64,000 nt of DNA, taken from positions 33,150,470 through 33,214,469 of the forward strand of contig CM067363.1 in the NCBI GenBank assembly GCA_034401795.1, given 5' to 3'. Below, in pieces: positions 22,165 to 33,793 of this stretch. Each line of letters begins with the position of its first letter. The first letter of the stretch is position 1. The notes beneath the pieces were generated by a model, which was not told the origin of the DNA, made no database searches, and saw only the letters and a program-made list of their open reading frames with translations. The DNA comes from Chaetoderma sp. LZ-2023a. Its lineage: Eukaryota; Mollusca; Caudofoveata; Chaetodermatida; Chaetodermatidae. A program made the translations under genes and the position numbers.

Positions 22165-24763
22165 CACATTTCACCCACACTTCACCTGGCAGACTATTGG
22201 AATATGGCTCCCCACAAATGTAATAGAACCATTCGTTGTTTACACCCTTACCTGCCGGGGATATTTTTGGTGCATTCTTAACCTTTGACGTTTGCTTGGT
22301 TTTACCTGCCTGTATTTTATTTTTAAGAGCCATATCTTTTGTCCTGTTTTTAAAAGGACCACATTTGCCAGTGACCGTAGCTTGTTTAGTTGGCGGCTGC
22401 TCTTCAGGAGTGAATTTCTTATTAAGAACCAGTTTAACAGAACCCATTGGCTTAACAGTTTTCTTTTGTTGTTTGCATCTCCGTTTCTCAGAGGTGGTCT
22501 TCTCAATTACCAGTGCATTTTTGATTGGGGTGCTGTTAAAATGGAACTTACCCTCCGTTTCCTCCCAGCATTTACCTGCTTTCTAGGTGGTGCTTTTGGA
22601 AAGGGTCGGATCGATTCATGTGATATGGGAGTTATATTTGCGGTATCTAATATGTTACTCTTTTCTGAATTATGTTTTTGAAGCGGGAAAAGGGTGGTGG
22701 CGGTAGCAATATGCTTCTTCTTCTTCTTCTTCCTTTCGATCGCTGGTATCACACCTGGAGAGCCGTTCTCAAGATGAAATCTGTGGTTTTCTGCAGTTCT
22801 TCCACAGGCCCATACAGCTTTTCAAGAAAAGAGGTTGATAAAGACCAGATCTCTTCTCTCAGCAGCTGATACGTACTGCAACATTGAAGTAGCAATACGC
22901 TGACTTGCAGTATCATTCGATGCGTTAATTTCACCAGTAGGCCTAATCAGAAGTACAGGACTACAAATCCCTACATTATCTTGGTGGTTTGGAGGTGGGG
23001 TTGTGGATCTGTACTGCGCACTATGAACACTTGCATGCTCTGTAATGAGATGATCTCGATTAGCAATATTATCTTGTAAACTGACATTGTCATCTTCAGT
23101 GGTTGGATTGTCATTTTCTGGAAAACAAACACGGGCATTACTACTGTCTGTGATCTTATTTTGATCATTGGTAACGTGAACACCAGAGTTATCATGACGG
23201 GGATTACTGTTAATCACATTAACGTTACCGTGACCAGTTGTAGGGAGAATGGTAGAATTAGCTTGAACATCAGACACATCTGTATCCTGCTCAGTTGTTT
23301 GTGTGCTGAGATTATCATTGTCCTTAGTGACAATAATAATAACTTGCTCACATGATGAAAGTGATGTAGGAGTGGGAGTGGGGCTGAGAGTAGCAACAAA
23401 CCCAGCATCAGTTGATTGGGCAGATGTTGACGGTTGGCTAGAGTTATCATTGTCATCTGAGTGGAATGAATGCATGGTGGTGTCAGCATTATCAACACCA
23501 TCGATAATACATGGCTCTATTGGACAAGGCCTGTCTGTCACTAACGATGGGTCAAAGTCAGACTCATTAAATATCTCCCGATTGTAAGGATATATCCCAG
23601 TGCATTTGAATCCAGCAAGCACATTATTAGGACACGTAGCCTTAGGCATTGCTTGTGCTACAATTCCTGGAATATCATAAATGGACATGGTCTTAACAGG
23701 ATGTGATTTCATCCATCCATCACATGCACTGTTTGCACTGTTTGCACTGTTTACATATCTTTTGAAGGGCCCATACACCCCACGATCGAGTGGCTGCAAT
23801 TTGTGAGATGTGGGGGGGGGGGGAATGACAGCATTACGATACCAACATCCCTACAGTAATCTGTCGCCTCGAGTGACAGATGAGATTCGTGATTGTCTAA
23901 CAGTAACAATAATTTTTCATCTTGTTTTATAAACATGGCAAAATCGTTAGATTGCACCCATCCTGACTTATTTGCGGATCCCATGCAACCAGGTGGTCCA
24001 TCCATGATAAAATACTCGCGAAAGTTCACTCTTGGAAATACAAACATTGGCGCTATGTGATTGGCAGTTGCATTCACCGCAGTTGCGACTGTCACTAAAG
24101 TACATCTCCCTGCAAATGTTACTGAGACGACTTGCTTCACGTTTTTCTTCGCAACGATTCTATCTGGGTTCTGCACTGTTGTCACTCCCGTCTCGTCCAT
24201 ATTCCAGATGTTTTGAGGCTCAAACTTGTACTTCTCAATCACTTCTCCGAGATTGTTAATTGTCCCACATTGGTTTTATTAAAACTGGTAGCTCGTGACA
24301 GACTTGTTGCTTGAGGGGTACGGATTGATAATGTTGGATTTCTTTTGAGAAATGATGAAAACCAATCAGCACCAGCCATTTCGAATTCACTCCACGATTG
24401 TGGACATGCACATTGATTTGCTTTGGCATACTCGTAAGCAAATTTTCTCACCTCTCGTGGACTCAATCCATAATACAATTGCGCAGCCCTAACTAAATAA
24501 GCTTCGAGTTCTTTTTCCAAGGCTTCATTAAATACGCGATTGTGAGGTTTATAACCGACCACTGGCTTGGATACGCCGGATAAAGTGTCCCTGGATAACG
24601 CCATCTTCTTGACAAATCTATACATTGTCACGTGACAAATGTTATGGTCTTTGGCAACAGATCTGATCTTTCTCCCCATGACCAGCACCTCCTTTCCAGC
24701 CATCTCCATTACACTTTGTGGAACTGTCCCTCTTTATGTTTTCCGCTTTCTTTCTCTAGGCAT
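22165..24763 (-). pseudogene. Pogo-type DDE transposase with C-terminal Cys-rich tail
   Basis: ATG at 24763, then a TAA at codon 10 (24734-24736). N-terminal helix-turn-helix (KDHNICHVTMYRFVKK), a linker with AYLVRAAQLYYGLS, and SFLKRNP, then the DDE_1 core: IWNMDETGV (first Asp), LLLLLDNHESH (second Asp), and LQPLDRGVYGPFKRY (third Asp) in a new frame. A 12-13 base G-run at 23811-23823 causes the shift just before the third Asp. A 300-residue Ser/Thr/Asn-rich region follows; the last piece (22447-22165) ends with YYICGEPY and GEVWVKC, the remnant of the Cys-rich C-terminal finger seen in a known group of pogo/Tigger-like proteins. A triplicated NSA appears near 23735. Family well supported; inactive. 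Confidence 0.85.
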
Positions 24764-24895
24764 GATGATGATAGCACTGTAACAGAAAGGAAACACAAAC
24801 AATGAAATATTGCATAGCGTCGTCTCTCTCTCCCCTCACTCCACCCTCACTCTTCCTCCCTCCCCTCCCTCTCCCACCCCTCCCTCTCCCACCCC

Positions 24896-24958
<63 letters not shown>

Positions 24959-24985
24959 ACCTGCCTGCCTGCCTGCCTGCCTGCC

Positions 24986-25021
<36 letters not shown>
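24896..25021. repeat. (CTGT)n-(CTGC)n-(CTGT)n microsatellite
   Basis: Tetranucleotide run with symmetric composition: CTGT, then CTGC, then CTGT. Long Cys/Leu readings are artefacts. Confidence 0.97.
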
Positions 25022-25025
<4 letters not shown>

Positions 25026-25383
25026 AACCACGCACTTACCCACGCAAAAATCTCCACTTACTCACCCCGCACACACACCCTCTCCAGCCCCAACCACACC
25101 CAGACGACCCACCCCACTACACGCACGCACACACACACGCACTCACGCACGCGCGCCGCTACTCCCAGCAACAACGCTTAATAATTATGTCGCTGCTAGT
25201 TAAATTATTATTGCTTAAATTGGTCTCAAAACATAATGTAAGCCTAGGTTAATTTAATACGATATTAACTAGCGTACTCCCTTTCCTCTTTTCAGGCTAG
25301 AGTAACATAATATCATGCGTTATCTTGAACACATTCCAGCTATAATTAATATTGTGCTTGCAGTACTATGTAAAAAAAATATC

Positions 25384-25803
25384 GGGGGTCAATTGTGACA
25401 TGGTACAATTGACCCCGTACGGTGTGTTACTTTTGACCCCAATGCGGGCAGCCACGCGCAATGGCTGCTAACGAGTTATAGAAGCAAAATATGATTGTTC
25501 TGCTTTATTTAATATAAAGCAGTAATAGTGTACTTCATGATAATATTATTGTTTTCCCCATTCCTTCTTATGTTTAATATGATGAAAAATGTTTACTTAA
25601 GTACAAGAAAATTACTCACCAGTGTAAAATCTCGATTTTTGTTCACACAGATTGTAAGCGGAGGTTCGGTAGCTTGTTACTTTGTTGGAAAGAGGGAAAT
25701 TCTATCTCGGTTTGAAGTAATGCTAGTTACGTCATCACCTTTATACACAAAATCTGCTATCGTCATTGTTACAATTGACCCTTGTTACAATTGACCCCGG
25801 TCT
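25384..25803. repeat. Clustered pogo terminal motifs
   Basis: Five copies of a 13-16 bp GGGGTCAATTGT(G/A)AC-type motif in both orientations, two at the outer end and three 330-420 bp further in. They probably are terminal or subterminal transposase binding sites. Confidence 0.65.
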
Positions 25804-26779
25804 CCCCAACTGTGCGCACTTCTCTTAATTTGTGGCTAATGCAGTTATTTCATTCTCAGTTAAATGTGTTAGCTGGAGGACACGAACCCGGGACACAAGA
25901 CGCCAAGGGCTATGAGGCTTCTTTTTGTAAGTTAAATATGTGGACCGATTTGCCTCCTATACCAAATTATCCAGAATAAATCGTTTTCATTATTTCCACT
26001 TCCGTTTTATCTCTCCCCCCCCCCCCCCCCCCATTCGCTTTACGAAGCGACAGGGATAGTGGAAATACAGTCCATTATTATAGGGCCCTTTATGATTCAA
26101 TTTCAAGTAACTGGTGGCGCCTCGCAATATTGTTTGTTAGATTTTGTCATAATTTTTACTATCTCTGAAGAGAATTTTGAGAAAGCTTTGCTGACCCAGT
26201 AGAAGCAAGTTTCCAGATAGCAGAATTTACAGATAGCCAGCACTGAGATGTTATTTTGTTCAGTACATCCTAGTTTCCTGTAGTGATGCAAGTTATCGAG
26301 TTTGCAGTTAGCATTAGCAGAGAGCCAGCGCTGAGATATTTTTTTTATCCAGTAGATTCCGGTTTTCTGTTGAAGCAAGGTGTAGACTGTAGTCAATTCA
26401 TAGATAGACAACATTTTGTTACCATTCAGTAAATTCCGCTCTTGACTTTAGCAGGGCCGTATTAAGGGTCCTTGGGGCCCTGGGCAGACGGGGTGGGGGT
26501 GGTGTCTGCTTTCGCTTATCTTCTCCCAAAAATAGGTAGGATGTTTGAGTGTCTAGGGGTATGTGGTGTCGCCATTCCAAATGATAGGCAAACAATTTGA
26601 CCATTTCGTAACATCTCTGTTAATTGTCATTACGCACATTTTTTACAAACAAATGCATCATACATTTATTCAAAGTATAGTGTTATTTAAAGGCAGCGCC
26701 ATCTGATATTCCTGAAATTGGTTGAGCCCTTCATAGAATATTTCCATTTGCAGACCAACAAAACTGTTTTTGAAAATTA
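25804..26779. other. No gene; diverged short tandem repeats
   Basis: A C-run lies at 26015-26032. Between about 26190 and 26420 related segments recur (AGCCAGC(A/G)CTGAGAT, CAGTA near TTCC, and GAAGCAAG), with weaker relatives near 27450-27545. Short open frames (103 codons at 26414-26103) fall in this repeat and show no family motif. Confidence 0.5.
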
Positions 26780-26960
26780 GCCACTGAAATGGCTGGCTCG
26801 AGAGCCTGTCATTCCAGTGAACATTTTTCAAAAATGGTATTTTCTTGGTCTGTAAATGGACATTTCTCAAGACCACTGCATAAGCCGTTTTTGCTGATCT
26901 ATTGGGATTTATTTGGCAATAGGTTTTGTGCAACACATCACCTGCCACATCAATTTGTTG
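26780..26960. repeat. F repeat fragment
   Basis: Shares GACTGGCTCGA-like, CATTCCAGTG, TTTTCAAAAAT, TCTTGG and AATGGACATTTCTC segments with the foldback cluster at 61660-62340, in the same order. Probably a member of a MITE-like family. Confidence 0.6.
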
Positions 26961-28370
26961 TTGATATACATATGAGCACTATGTGAATAAGCCAGCAGCG
27001 GATCGTCAGATTATGTGAAGATATTCTTTCTGGCTTTATTGCTTGGAAAGGTTGCAATAAGGTCATCAACTGTTAGTTCCTGGAGAAGATCATTTTCTGT
27101 GCGTAATAAAACCAATGCCTCGTTCCGCTGTTGTGTCATTGTGGATCGAAGTTTGTTCTTGATTCGAGCCGGTTTAGAAAATGATCCTGAACAATTTGTC
27201 ACCAGCATTGTTAAAACTAACCGGAGGGTTACTACGAATCATCAGATTAAAGCACTACACGTAAAACATTGTGAATCACAATGATGTTTTACATGTACTG
27301 CTTTAAGTCTGATGTTGTTGATGGCTTGATATCTTAAAAAACCCTCGATTTCAGATAGGCCAGGCAGTCAGGGGCCCCTTGACACTCGGGATCCGGGGAA
27401 CTTGCGCCTTCTGCCTATAGGTTAATATGGCCATAGACTTTAGGAGCAAGTACAATGTTTTTACAGATCATTGTTCAGCACTGATTTTCTTATTGTTCAG
27501 TAGATACCTCTCTCGATTTTTAGGAGCAGGAACAATGTTTTTACAGAATCATTGCCATTGTAATCAGTTTAGAATCGCACCACGTAGGTACACTCGTTAA
27601 CATTAGGACACGCAGAAGATGAATTGTTGACTATTTTTAAACCACACGTAGGAGCTATTTTTTCAACTCTGATGGGTTCCCACTAGTTGGTGCTTGGGCA
27701 ACCTGATTTTAGAATTTGGATTATTAGCCACCGGCCGAGGGCTTTCAATATCTTGATTACGGCGCCGTGGGCATAGCGACGAAGTGGGGTGCAAGTTCAG
27801 GGTTGATATATGTCAGTGTAGATTGTCTAAGATGCGCTCTACATAGTAGGCTGTAGAATGAGTAACCACTCCATTACTGTCTTTCCTACTGACGATTACG
27901 TGTGTGTGTGTTGTAATATTTGAGGCGTTTATATGCTAGTTCCCAATGCTAGGGTCTAGACTCACGCCTGGCCTTTATGGTTTCTGTTGAATTCTTGTGA
28001 ATTCTTGTGACGTCGGTTTGTGCATTAGCTTGTGTCTCTCTCTGTGTGTGTGTGTGTGTGTGTTGATCGTTGTCTCTCGATTTTGTCTCATGTTGCTGTT
28101 CTTTTCCATGGCTTTTTTTGTTGCTCCTCATGCTTGGGCGTGTGTAATGGGGATGGCCTAACCTGGACCTAACAGGGGTGGGTAAGGGATGGGGTAGGTG
28201 TTGGGTCGGGGGAGGTGCGTACGGTCTTATGACCTGATGCACCCAAGGGGGGGCTTTAGGTCAGAGACCTCCCGGCCCCTTTGGGGGGAGTGGGGAGGTT
28301 GGGGTGTGGGGTCTTTCGGGTCCTGGGACCCATTTGGTCTTCTGGCCATCATCCGAGCAGGCACCAGCGC
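26961..28370. other. No gene recognised
   Basis: Mixed sequence with a (GT)n run at about 28040-28061 and a G-rich segment 28170-28340. Open frames below 100 codons show no motif. Confidence 0.5.
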
Positions 28371-28690
28371 GCACTTGTTTGATTTTGATTGGTTCGGTAG
28401 CCCGTATGGTGACTGTGTCCGTCCGAGGACGAACTCGGTCAGTCATCCGGGTTACATCCCTCCATAGTCCCCTCGAAAATTCCGAAAGATTCTAATTCTA
28501 GCAATTTGGTTTTGGTTTTGTAATCCGTATGTTGCGTGGTTCCATCCGAGGAGGGATCCATTCAGCATCCGGTTTACTTTGACTATGCCGAAATTTCTTG
28601 CCTACCTAACCCTAGCTCACGTTCACACAGTGATGGGCACTGTGTGACGGGACCTCAGTTTAAAGTCCCATCCGAGAAGACTACTGACGA
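28371..28690. repeat. Related short segments with TCCGAGGA boxes
   Basis: Two diverged tandem-like segments (about 28371-28455 and 28505-28585) share TTGGTTTTG or TTGATTTTGATTGG, CCGTATG, TCCGAGGA and CATCCGG. A third stretch (28618-28690) has a hairpin CACAGTGATGGGCACTGTGTG and CCCATCCGAGAAG. Possibly SINE-like; not proven. Confidence 0.4.
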
Positions 28691-29185
28691 TTACGGCAGA
28701 ATGAGCTCCTTTTATGGGAGATGCCATCCAGTCAGCATGCGACGTCGTAATTTTGACCAATCATCGAGCATTTCATAGCAAGCTAGCGTAAAACGATCGT
28801 ATATTTATGACGTCATGCTACCTAACTCATGCGCTATGATAATCTTACCAAATTATCAACACATTTATCACTAATTTTAATTTACTGATATCTCAGCCGT
28901 CCCTGAACCAATTTAAATTCTGTGAACAGATTCGTTTTTCCAGATGAGTACTGGTCTTGATCCAGTAATGAATCGGGCCTGTATTAAGGAATTAGATATC
29001 ACAGGCAACTATATAATTCCTTAATGCATATAGGGAAAGCTAACCCCCATACGCTAATACACACACAACATGCGTGAGCTATCTCTAATGACTCGTACGT
29101 GCACTGAGCGTTTTTGGGTTTTTGGGGTTTTGCAGACTCTAATTATTTGAGTGCTCTCTCGGTTGGCTACACGCACACAGCTATA

Positions 29186-29391
<206 letters not shown>

Positions 29392-29550
29392 GCCTAACAT
29401 TAGCACTCACCACACTTAGACGCAGAGATGGCAAGCACCTAGCCTGTAACGCGCGTCAACTCCAGTGCATCATAGTTCATCTACGGATATTCTCCTAGCA
29501 GCTCCTCGGGTATGTGATGCTTAGACTACAGTGACTTTCGAACATTTCGT

Positions 29551-29732
29551 GTACCGATCACTAATATGTACTACGTAATGGTATTGTTGTATTAATATAT
29601 TTATGTCAGGTACTGATGACTAACAGGTACCATCTGAGACGGCATTTTTATAGTTTATATATTTTTACTGTATATATTTATTTTCATTTATGTGCCGATG
29701 ACTAAACAGGCACCGCAAGGTCGTATGACCTT
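29551..29732 (+). other. Three serial stem-loops of H copy 1
   Basis: 29551-29571 GTAC/GTAC; 29609-29631 GGTAC/GTACC around TGATGACTAACAG; 29692-29713 GTGCC/GGCAC around GATGACTAAACA, followed at 29717-29732 by AAGGTC-GTAT-GACCTT. H copy 2 has the corresponding three at 55276-55296, 55342-55364 and 55431-55451 with different but still pairing stems. This supports a folded RNA; the function is unknown. Confidence 0.6.
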
Positions 29733-31389
29733 ATATTTTGACTGTACTGTGATAGTTAGTGATATGGGAGTAGCCATCCAAGTTATATTGTTTTGCTTAT
29801 TTTGTATAGAACACTTGGACCGCAGTTTACTAGGTTACACTATATAGCAACAACATGCACACCGCCCTGCTCCCCATACAGCTTCAATTTTTCACTGATG
29901 TCGCTGTTCATGTTCGCGAACCTGACATGCGTTAGACTAAACATGGCTATTTTGGGTCGATAGGATAGGTTTGTGACTAGTTAGGGACGACTACTCTTTA
30001 GGAGACATTTGTGTAAAGTCTCTTTTCTGGGAGTTGCGCATATGTAACACCACACACCGGCAAGATTGTATAAATTGACCATCTACCATAGGGTCTCCTA
30101 AATTCTATGAATATATGAATAGTTGTCACTTTCTACGCTCCTCTGGCCTTAAGGCTCAATAATTGTCTGGACTCCCTCTGCCACGTTGTTTACAGCTGAC
30201 TTTGAAACTATTGGGGTTTCAGAGCAGTTAGAATCAAAGTGTCGATGACCGCAAACACCCCCTCTGTATCTGTGGATACTTGTTAACTTAGAAAACCATG
30301 CCAAAGTAGGAATCACTGCAAAGACATTATATATTGTTAACTGGCCAGCAGTGCATTATTTGGGGAATCTACATAACCCTAAAGACAGCTAAATATTAGT
30401 TCAAGGGTGTGGATCTCACATGGTCCACCCCCGACACGTGGTGATGGATAGGACACAGATCTCCATCTAACTCTACGGTGACTCGGTGTTGTCTTAGAAC
30501 CCACCATGCCCTCGCGGGAAGGTCACCATTGTCGGATATCTGTCTCTTACGACCCGCCATAAATAAATATGTGCTTTCTAAATGCTTAAGTAATGTGACT
30601 TGTCCCTGTGTCCTTATCTTTGGTCATGATGCGGTATGTGATAGGATCATTATATAATTCTGAAACTACCACAAGGTGATATGTTTCCACGCTGTCTATC
30701 TGAGGGGATGCTCCGTGAGGGTGATCATGTGGACACCGAGCATTCTCGCCAGTCAGGCTTATATGTTAAAGATAGGTAGAACTCACAGCCACTTGCTGCT
30801 TAAACTTGATGTCCCTGGACCTAAAAACTAAGCGTTAAATTAGGATCACATAAATAAAGCGGCAACTACCAACCCAGCATCATTTAACTTAAATAAGGTG
30901 ACAGTGTTGAATTCTGAGGAAATCATCCAGCCCATCTTCATGCAATACAGCGTGCGTCACTATAGCTTATAATTTCACTAGGTTGACTCATTTTACGCAC
31001 ATAGCATAGTTTGAACACGAGAGTGGCCCTTTTTGTCATCTCTCTTCCTCCGCTTCAGCATTGTAGGCATTTTTCTGTGATGGAGGCTCACGCGAAGCAC
31101 TTTCCTCTCGCAGACAAATAATATTTGTGCTAGGGGTTATAATCGTTTATATTAAACCTGCTAAAGGTAGGTGCGTTAGGACCCTCGCTTGTGGGGATAC
31201 CTCACTGAATATATCTATCAAAGATTGGTGAGGTACCTCTGGCGAGGACCAGTTTAAACAAAACACCAACTTAGTCTTATGTACTTATTCTCTCTCATAG
31301 CAGCAAACGAGTACAATAGTATGTCTCTAATTAGCTAATAATATGTGTATTTTATGTAATGTCTAAACTCTGGATTGAGTAATTTACCG

Positions 31390-31708
31390 CCACACCGGCG
31401 ACACAAACAGCCAGGATGATACGGTGTGGTTCAACTTCCGCAACGATGGTCATACGGCCCCACTGGAACATGAATGTTCCACCCACTCACGAAGTCGGTC
31501 TATGTACGAACCAGAAAGTCGTGATTCAAGGTCTGCAACCATGAAATCAGCTAACCGGCAGCCTTGGCACCGTACACATGCGGTGCCACAGCATGAGAGG
31601 AGTCTACAGAGCAGCGCATGCCTCCGGAGGCTACACCAATATGCAGAGGCAAGTCAAGTAGCAGGACGAGCAAATGTATCAACTCAGTTAGCTAATGGCG
31701 CAGGTTGA
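31390..31708 (+). pseudogene. H-repeat conserved peptide (gag-like candidate)
   Basis: The open frame reads HTGDTNSQDDTVWFN, then HTAPLEHECST and SRSRSMYEPESRD. The fragment at 20087-19764 and H copy 2 (57300-57530) encode related peptides: PLEH, CST or HST, GSR, and AAN or ADN boxes recur in order. No ATG precedes the conserved start in this copy. No domain recognised; position after a long leader suggests the start of a retroelement protein, which is inference only. Confidence 0.45.
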
Positions 31709-31710
31709 GG

Positions 31711-32449
31711 CGCACAACGCCACCCTGAGCGAATGCCTGCTCAAGGCAGAGGTCCACGCCAGCCTGCTACCCGGTGCCTAGACACCATCCACTGTGGCTG
31801 ACGTTAGTGAAGTCCAGTCTTCTTCGCGTGCGTTCACTACACTATAGTCCCAATGATGCAGCATGCAACAATGTCAACATTACTGCAGAGCAGCGGGCCT
31901 ATGATTTTACTTCTCCTCCATGGTTCACCACCATGAAGTGGATTGCAATTTTCTTTAGTGTCGTGCTTTGGTGATCGGTATATGTGGGTGAAATCTGTTT
32001 TGGATTCCTTCATAAAGGAATTCTGAATTCATAGACAGACGGCTTGCAGCAATTGGGAGCCGAAGGGTTTCTTTACCTCGTATATGAAGTCCACGCCGTT
32101 AGCATATTCTATCTCTAGGCAGTATACCCAGATACTGGTGTGTGTGTGTGTGTCTGGGGGGGGGGGGGGGTGAGGGGTGGGAGGGGGGTGTTGGTCTTGT
32201 GGAATTCTCCCACGTAGCTTTCAATGCAGTAGCGAGGTAACAGTTGAAAAACACAGGGAATAGAGATGATTGATGTCTGAAACTCTGAAGCATGTTGTCT
32301 GAAAGTAGTCGTCTCACTAGTCGCAGATCGTCTTCATTACAACTGGCCTGGCATAGTACATTTAGGATCTTTTAATAATATCGATGAGTTGTAATATGTC
32401 AATGCTCATTTATGGAAATCTCGGTGTTTGGAATGGCTACTGAGACACG
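31711..32449. other. No gene recognised
   Basis: Unique-looking sequence with a (GT)n run and G-run at 32140-32170. No ORF with a motif. Confidence 0.5.
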
Positions 32450-32525
32450 CGCGCACGCACGCACGCACCCACCCACATCACGCACGCACTCACGCACGCA
32501 CGCACTCACCAACCCACCCACACCA

Positions 32526-32605
<80 letters not shown>

Positions 32606-32606
32606 C
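32450..32606. repeat. (ACGC)n microsatellite with CCACC interruptions
   Basis: Second long ACGC array, 3 kb from the first; the left half is interrupted by CACTCACC-type variants and the right half is pure. Confidence 0.97.
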
Positions 32607-32900
32607 ACCTAGAGAGAAAAAGTTTGCAACAACATTGTTTTCGACAAAACTCAACAATACTTATTGTATAGTGGAATGGAATTGAGTAATATACCGTAAC
32701 ATCTGTATCATTCCATATAGTAGAGGGATCCATTTAGCTATGCCCGCTTCTAGCTATGCCCCACCTCATTTCCGTCTATGCCCCATCCATTTCTAGCCAA
32801 GCTCAGTCCCCGCTTTGCGTCCGCTTTCTATACTTGAACCCTCAATTCTCAGAATCCCAATTTCAAAATAACTGCGTACGTCAGTAAAGGGGCACGCTGT
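32607..32900. other. Left flank of the Polinton, no gene
   Basis: Holds repeated TAGC(T/C)ATGCCC segments (32738-32805) like those scattered through the foldback array at 58936-60760. Confidence 0.5.
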
Positions 32901-33560
32901 GAGCTATTTTTATGCAAATGAGCTCTTGACCTATTTAAATACTGCGTTCTGATTGGGTGTTCTGAATGAGTGGGTGGAGGCTATTGTTCTAAATGAGCGG
33001 GTGGATGCTGTGTGCTATTGTTCTAAATGAGCGGGTGGACGCTGTGTGCTATTGTTCATGCAGGTGCCTGCTCTAGTTGTCCGGCTACACACTATTGTCT
33101 GTTCTGACATATGCATGTCAATGCATATATTAATGTGTTTTAAAAAAATAGGTAATGAAATGCATGCGTAATGCTGAGCGTGTACTGGCTGATCGTGTTT
33201 AACGTATTAATTAGGTGGACGGTGGCGTACACCCCCCCCCCCCCCATCCCGTGGTTAAAAATAAATTTTGAAACTAAGTGGCTTCCTATGCCATCGAACA
33301 TGACTTTTGAATAATGGCATACTGCATGATAGCGGTCACATATGAATTGCAGGTGACCAGCTGCACGCTATTGTTTTCCTGTCAAAATAATTAATATTTG
33401 ACCCAATCTCGACCAATCAAGATTTAGAACAATAGTGGTCAGCGGCCACCTGCATTAACAATAGCGCACAGCCGTGTCATTTAGAATAATAGTGTGCAGC
33501 GCCCACTTATGAACAATAGCACACAGCCAACACTTATGAACAATAGCAGACACCTGCATA
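32901..33560 (+). repeat. Polinton left terminal inverted repeat
   Basis: Matches the reverse complement of 46260-46915, with anchors such as GCAAATGAGCTCTTGACC, GCTGATCGTGTTTAACGTAT and GGAATTCATATGTGACC-like segments in the complement. At least ten GCTATTGTT-type motifs are present: forward near 32976, 33016, 33047 and 33366, reverse (AACAATAGY) near 33428-33550. Confidence 0.9.
33239..33247. repeat. C-run inside the left TIR
   Basis: C homopolymer (33232-33246 region); the right TIR has a mixed GGGGGTGGGTGGGGG at this point, so this is a slippage site. Confidence 0.7.
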
Positions 33561-33580
33561 AACAAAATGGGTTCTAGTTA

Positions 33581-33587
33581 GTATAAA
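33581..33587 (+). promoter_or_regulatory. TATA box inside the left TIR edge
   Basis: TATAAAAG at the inner boundary of the left TIR, about 210 bp upstream of the first repeat-coding frame; a plausible promoter for the polymerase-side transcript. Confidence 0.5.
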
Positions 33588-33793
33588 AGCAATATGATTT
33601 AACATAAACGCATGTATTGACTGCTACATGCTATACAATTGATTGAAGACGTTAATAGAATTGTGTTAAAATAAATACTGAGAGTTTAATGTGTAAAGAA
33701 GTTGTCAATATATAGCAAACTTATTCTCTCGATATTAATCTTGTTTCTTAAAGCAAGTAGTGAACTATATTTGACCATGCCACTACACAATGC

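Larger units (their letters stand above)
22165..25803 (-). mobile_element. Pogo-type DNA transposon, 3' end lost
   Basis: One DDE transposase gene (22165-24763, minus) with a 1-kb upstream region ending at about 25803 in CAATTGACCCC-type terminal motifs. The motif GGGGTCAATTGT or its complement occurs five times: 25384-25398, 25403-25416, 25425-25440, 25768-25781 and 25783-25800. The matching downstream terminus is absent because the Z repeat starts at 22160 within the last codons. A (CTGT)n/(CTGC)n run sits in the upstream region. Confidence 0.75.
29420..31710 (+). mobile_element. H repeat copy 1
   Basis: Collinear with 55150-57530 over about 2 kb. Shared landmarks: three serial stem-loops (29551-29732), a TAGGGAC ... 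AGGAGACA segment (29970-30010), CACACACCGGCAAG near 30055, a CATGCCCTC segment near 30510, AGTGGCCCTTTTTG near 31022, and the open frame at 31390-31708. Non-coding for its first 1.9 kb. It could be the LTR plus leader of an unrecognised retroelement; no terminal repeats or target duplication seen. Confidence 0.65.

Noticed and set aside
22749-22934. Separate small genes in the pogo C-terminal region, on either strand
   Set aside because: They are shadow frames of the transposase tail 23799-22822.
24802-25203. Cys/Leu-rich open frames on both strands
   Set aside because: Artefacts of the CTGT/CTGC run.
25855-25930. tRNA-derived SINE head (GGGTTCGTGTCC resembles a B box)
   Set aside because: No A box at the right distance and no tRNA-like fold; no second copy seen.
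29609-29732. Hammerhead ribozyme in the H repeat (CTGATGA-like core)
   Set aside because: CTGATGA is present at 29613-29619, but no GAAA follows a second stem and the TGATGA lies in a hairpin loop, so the catalytic core cannot form.
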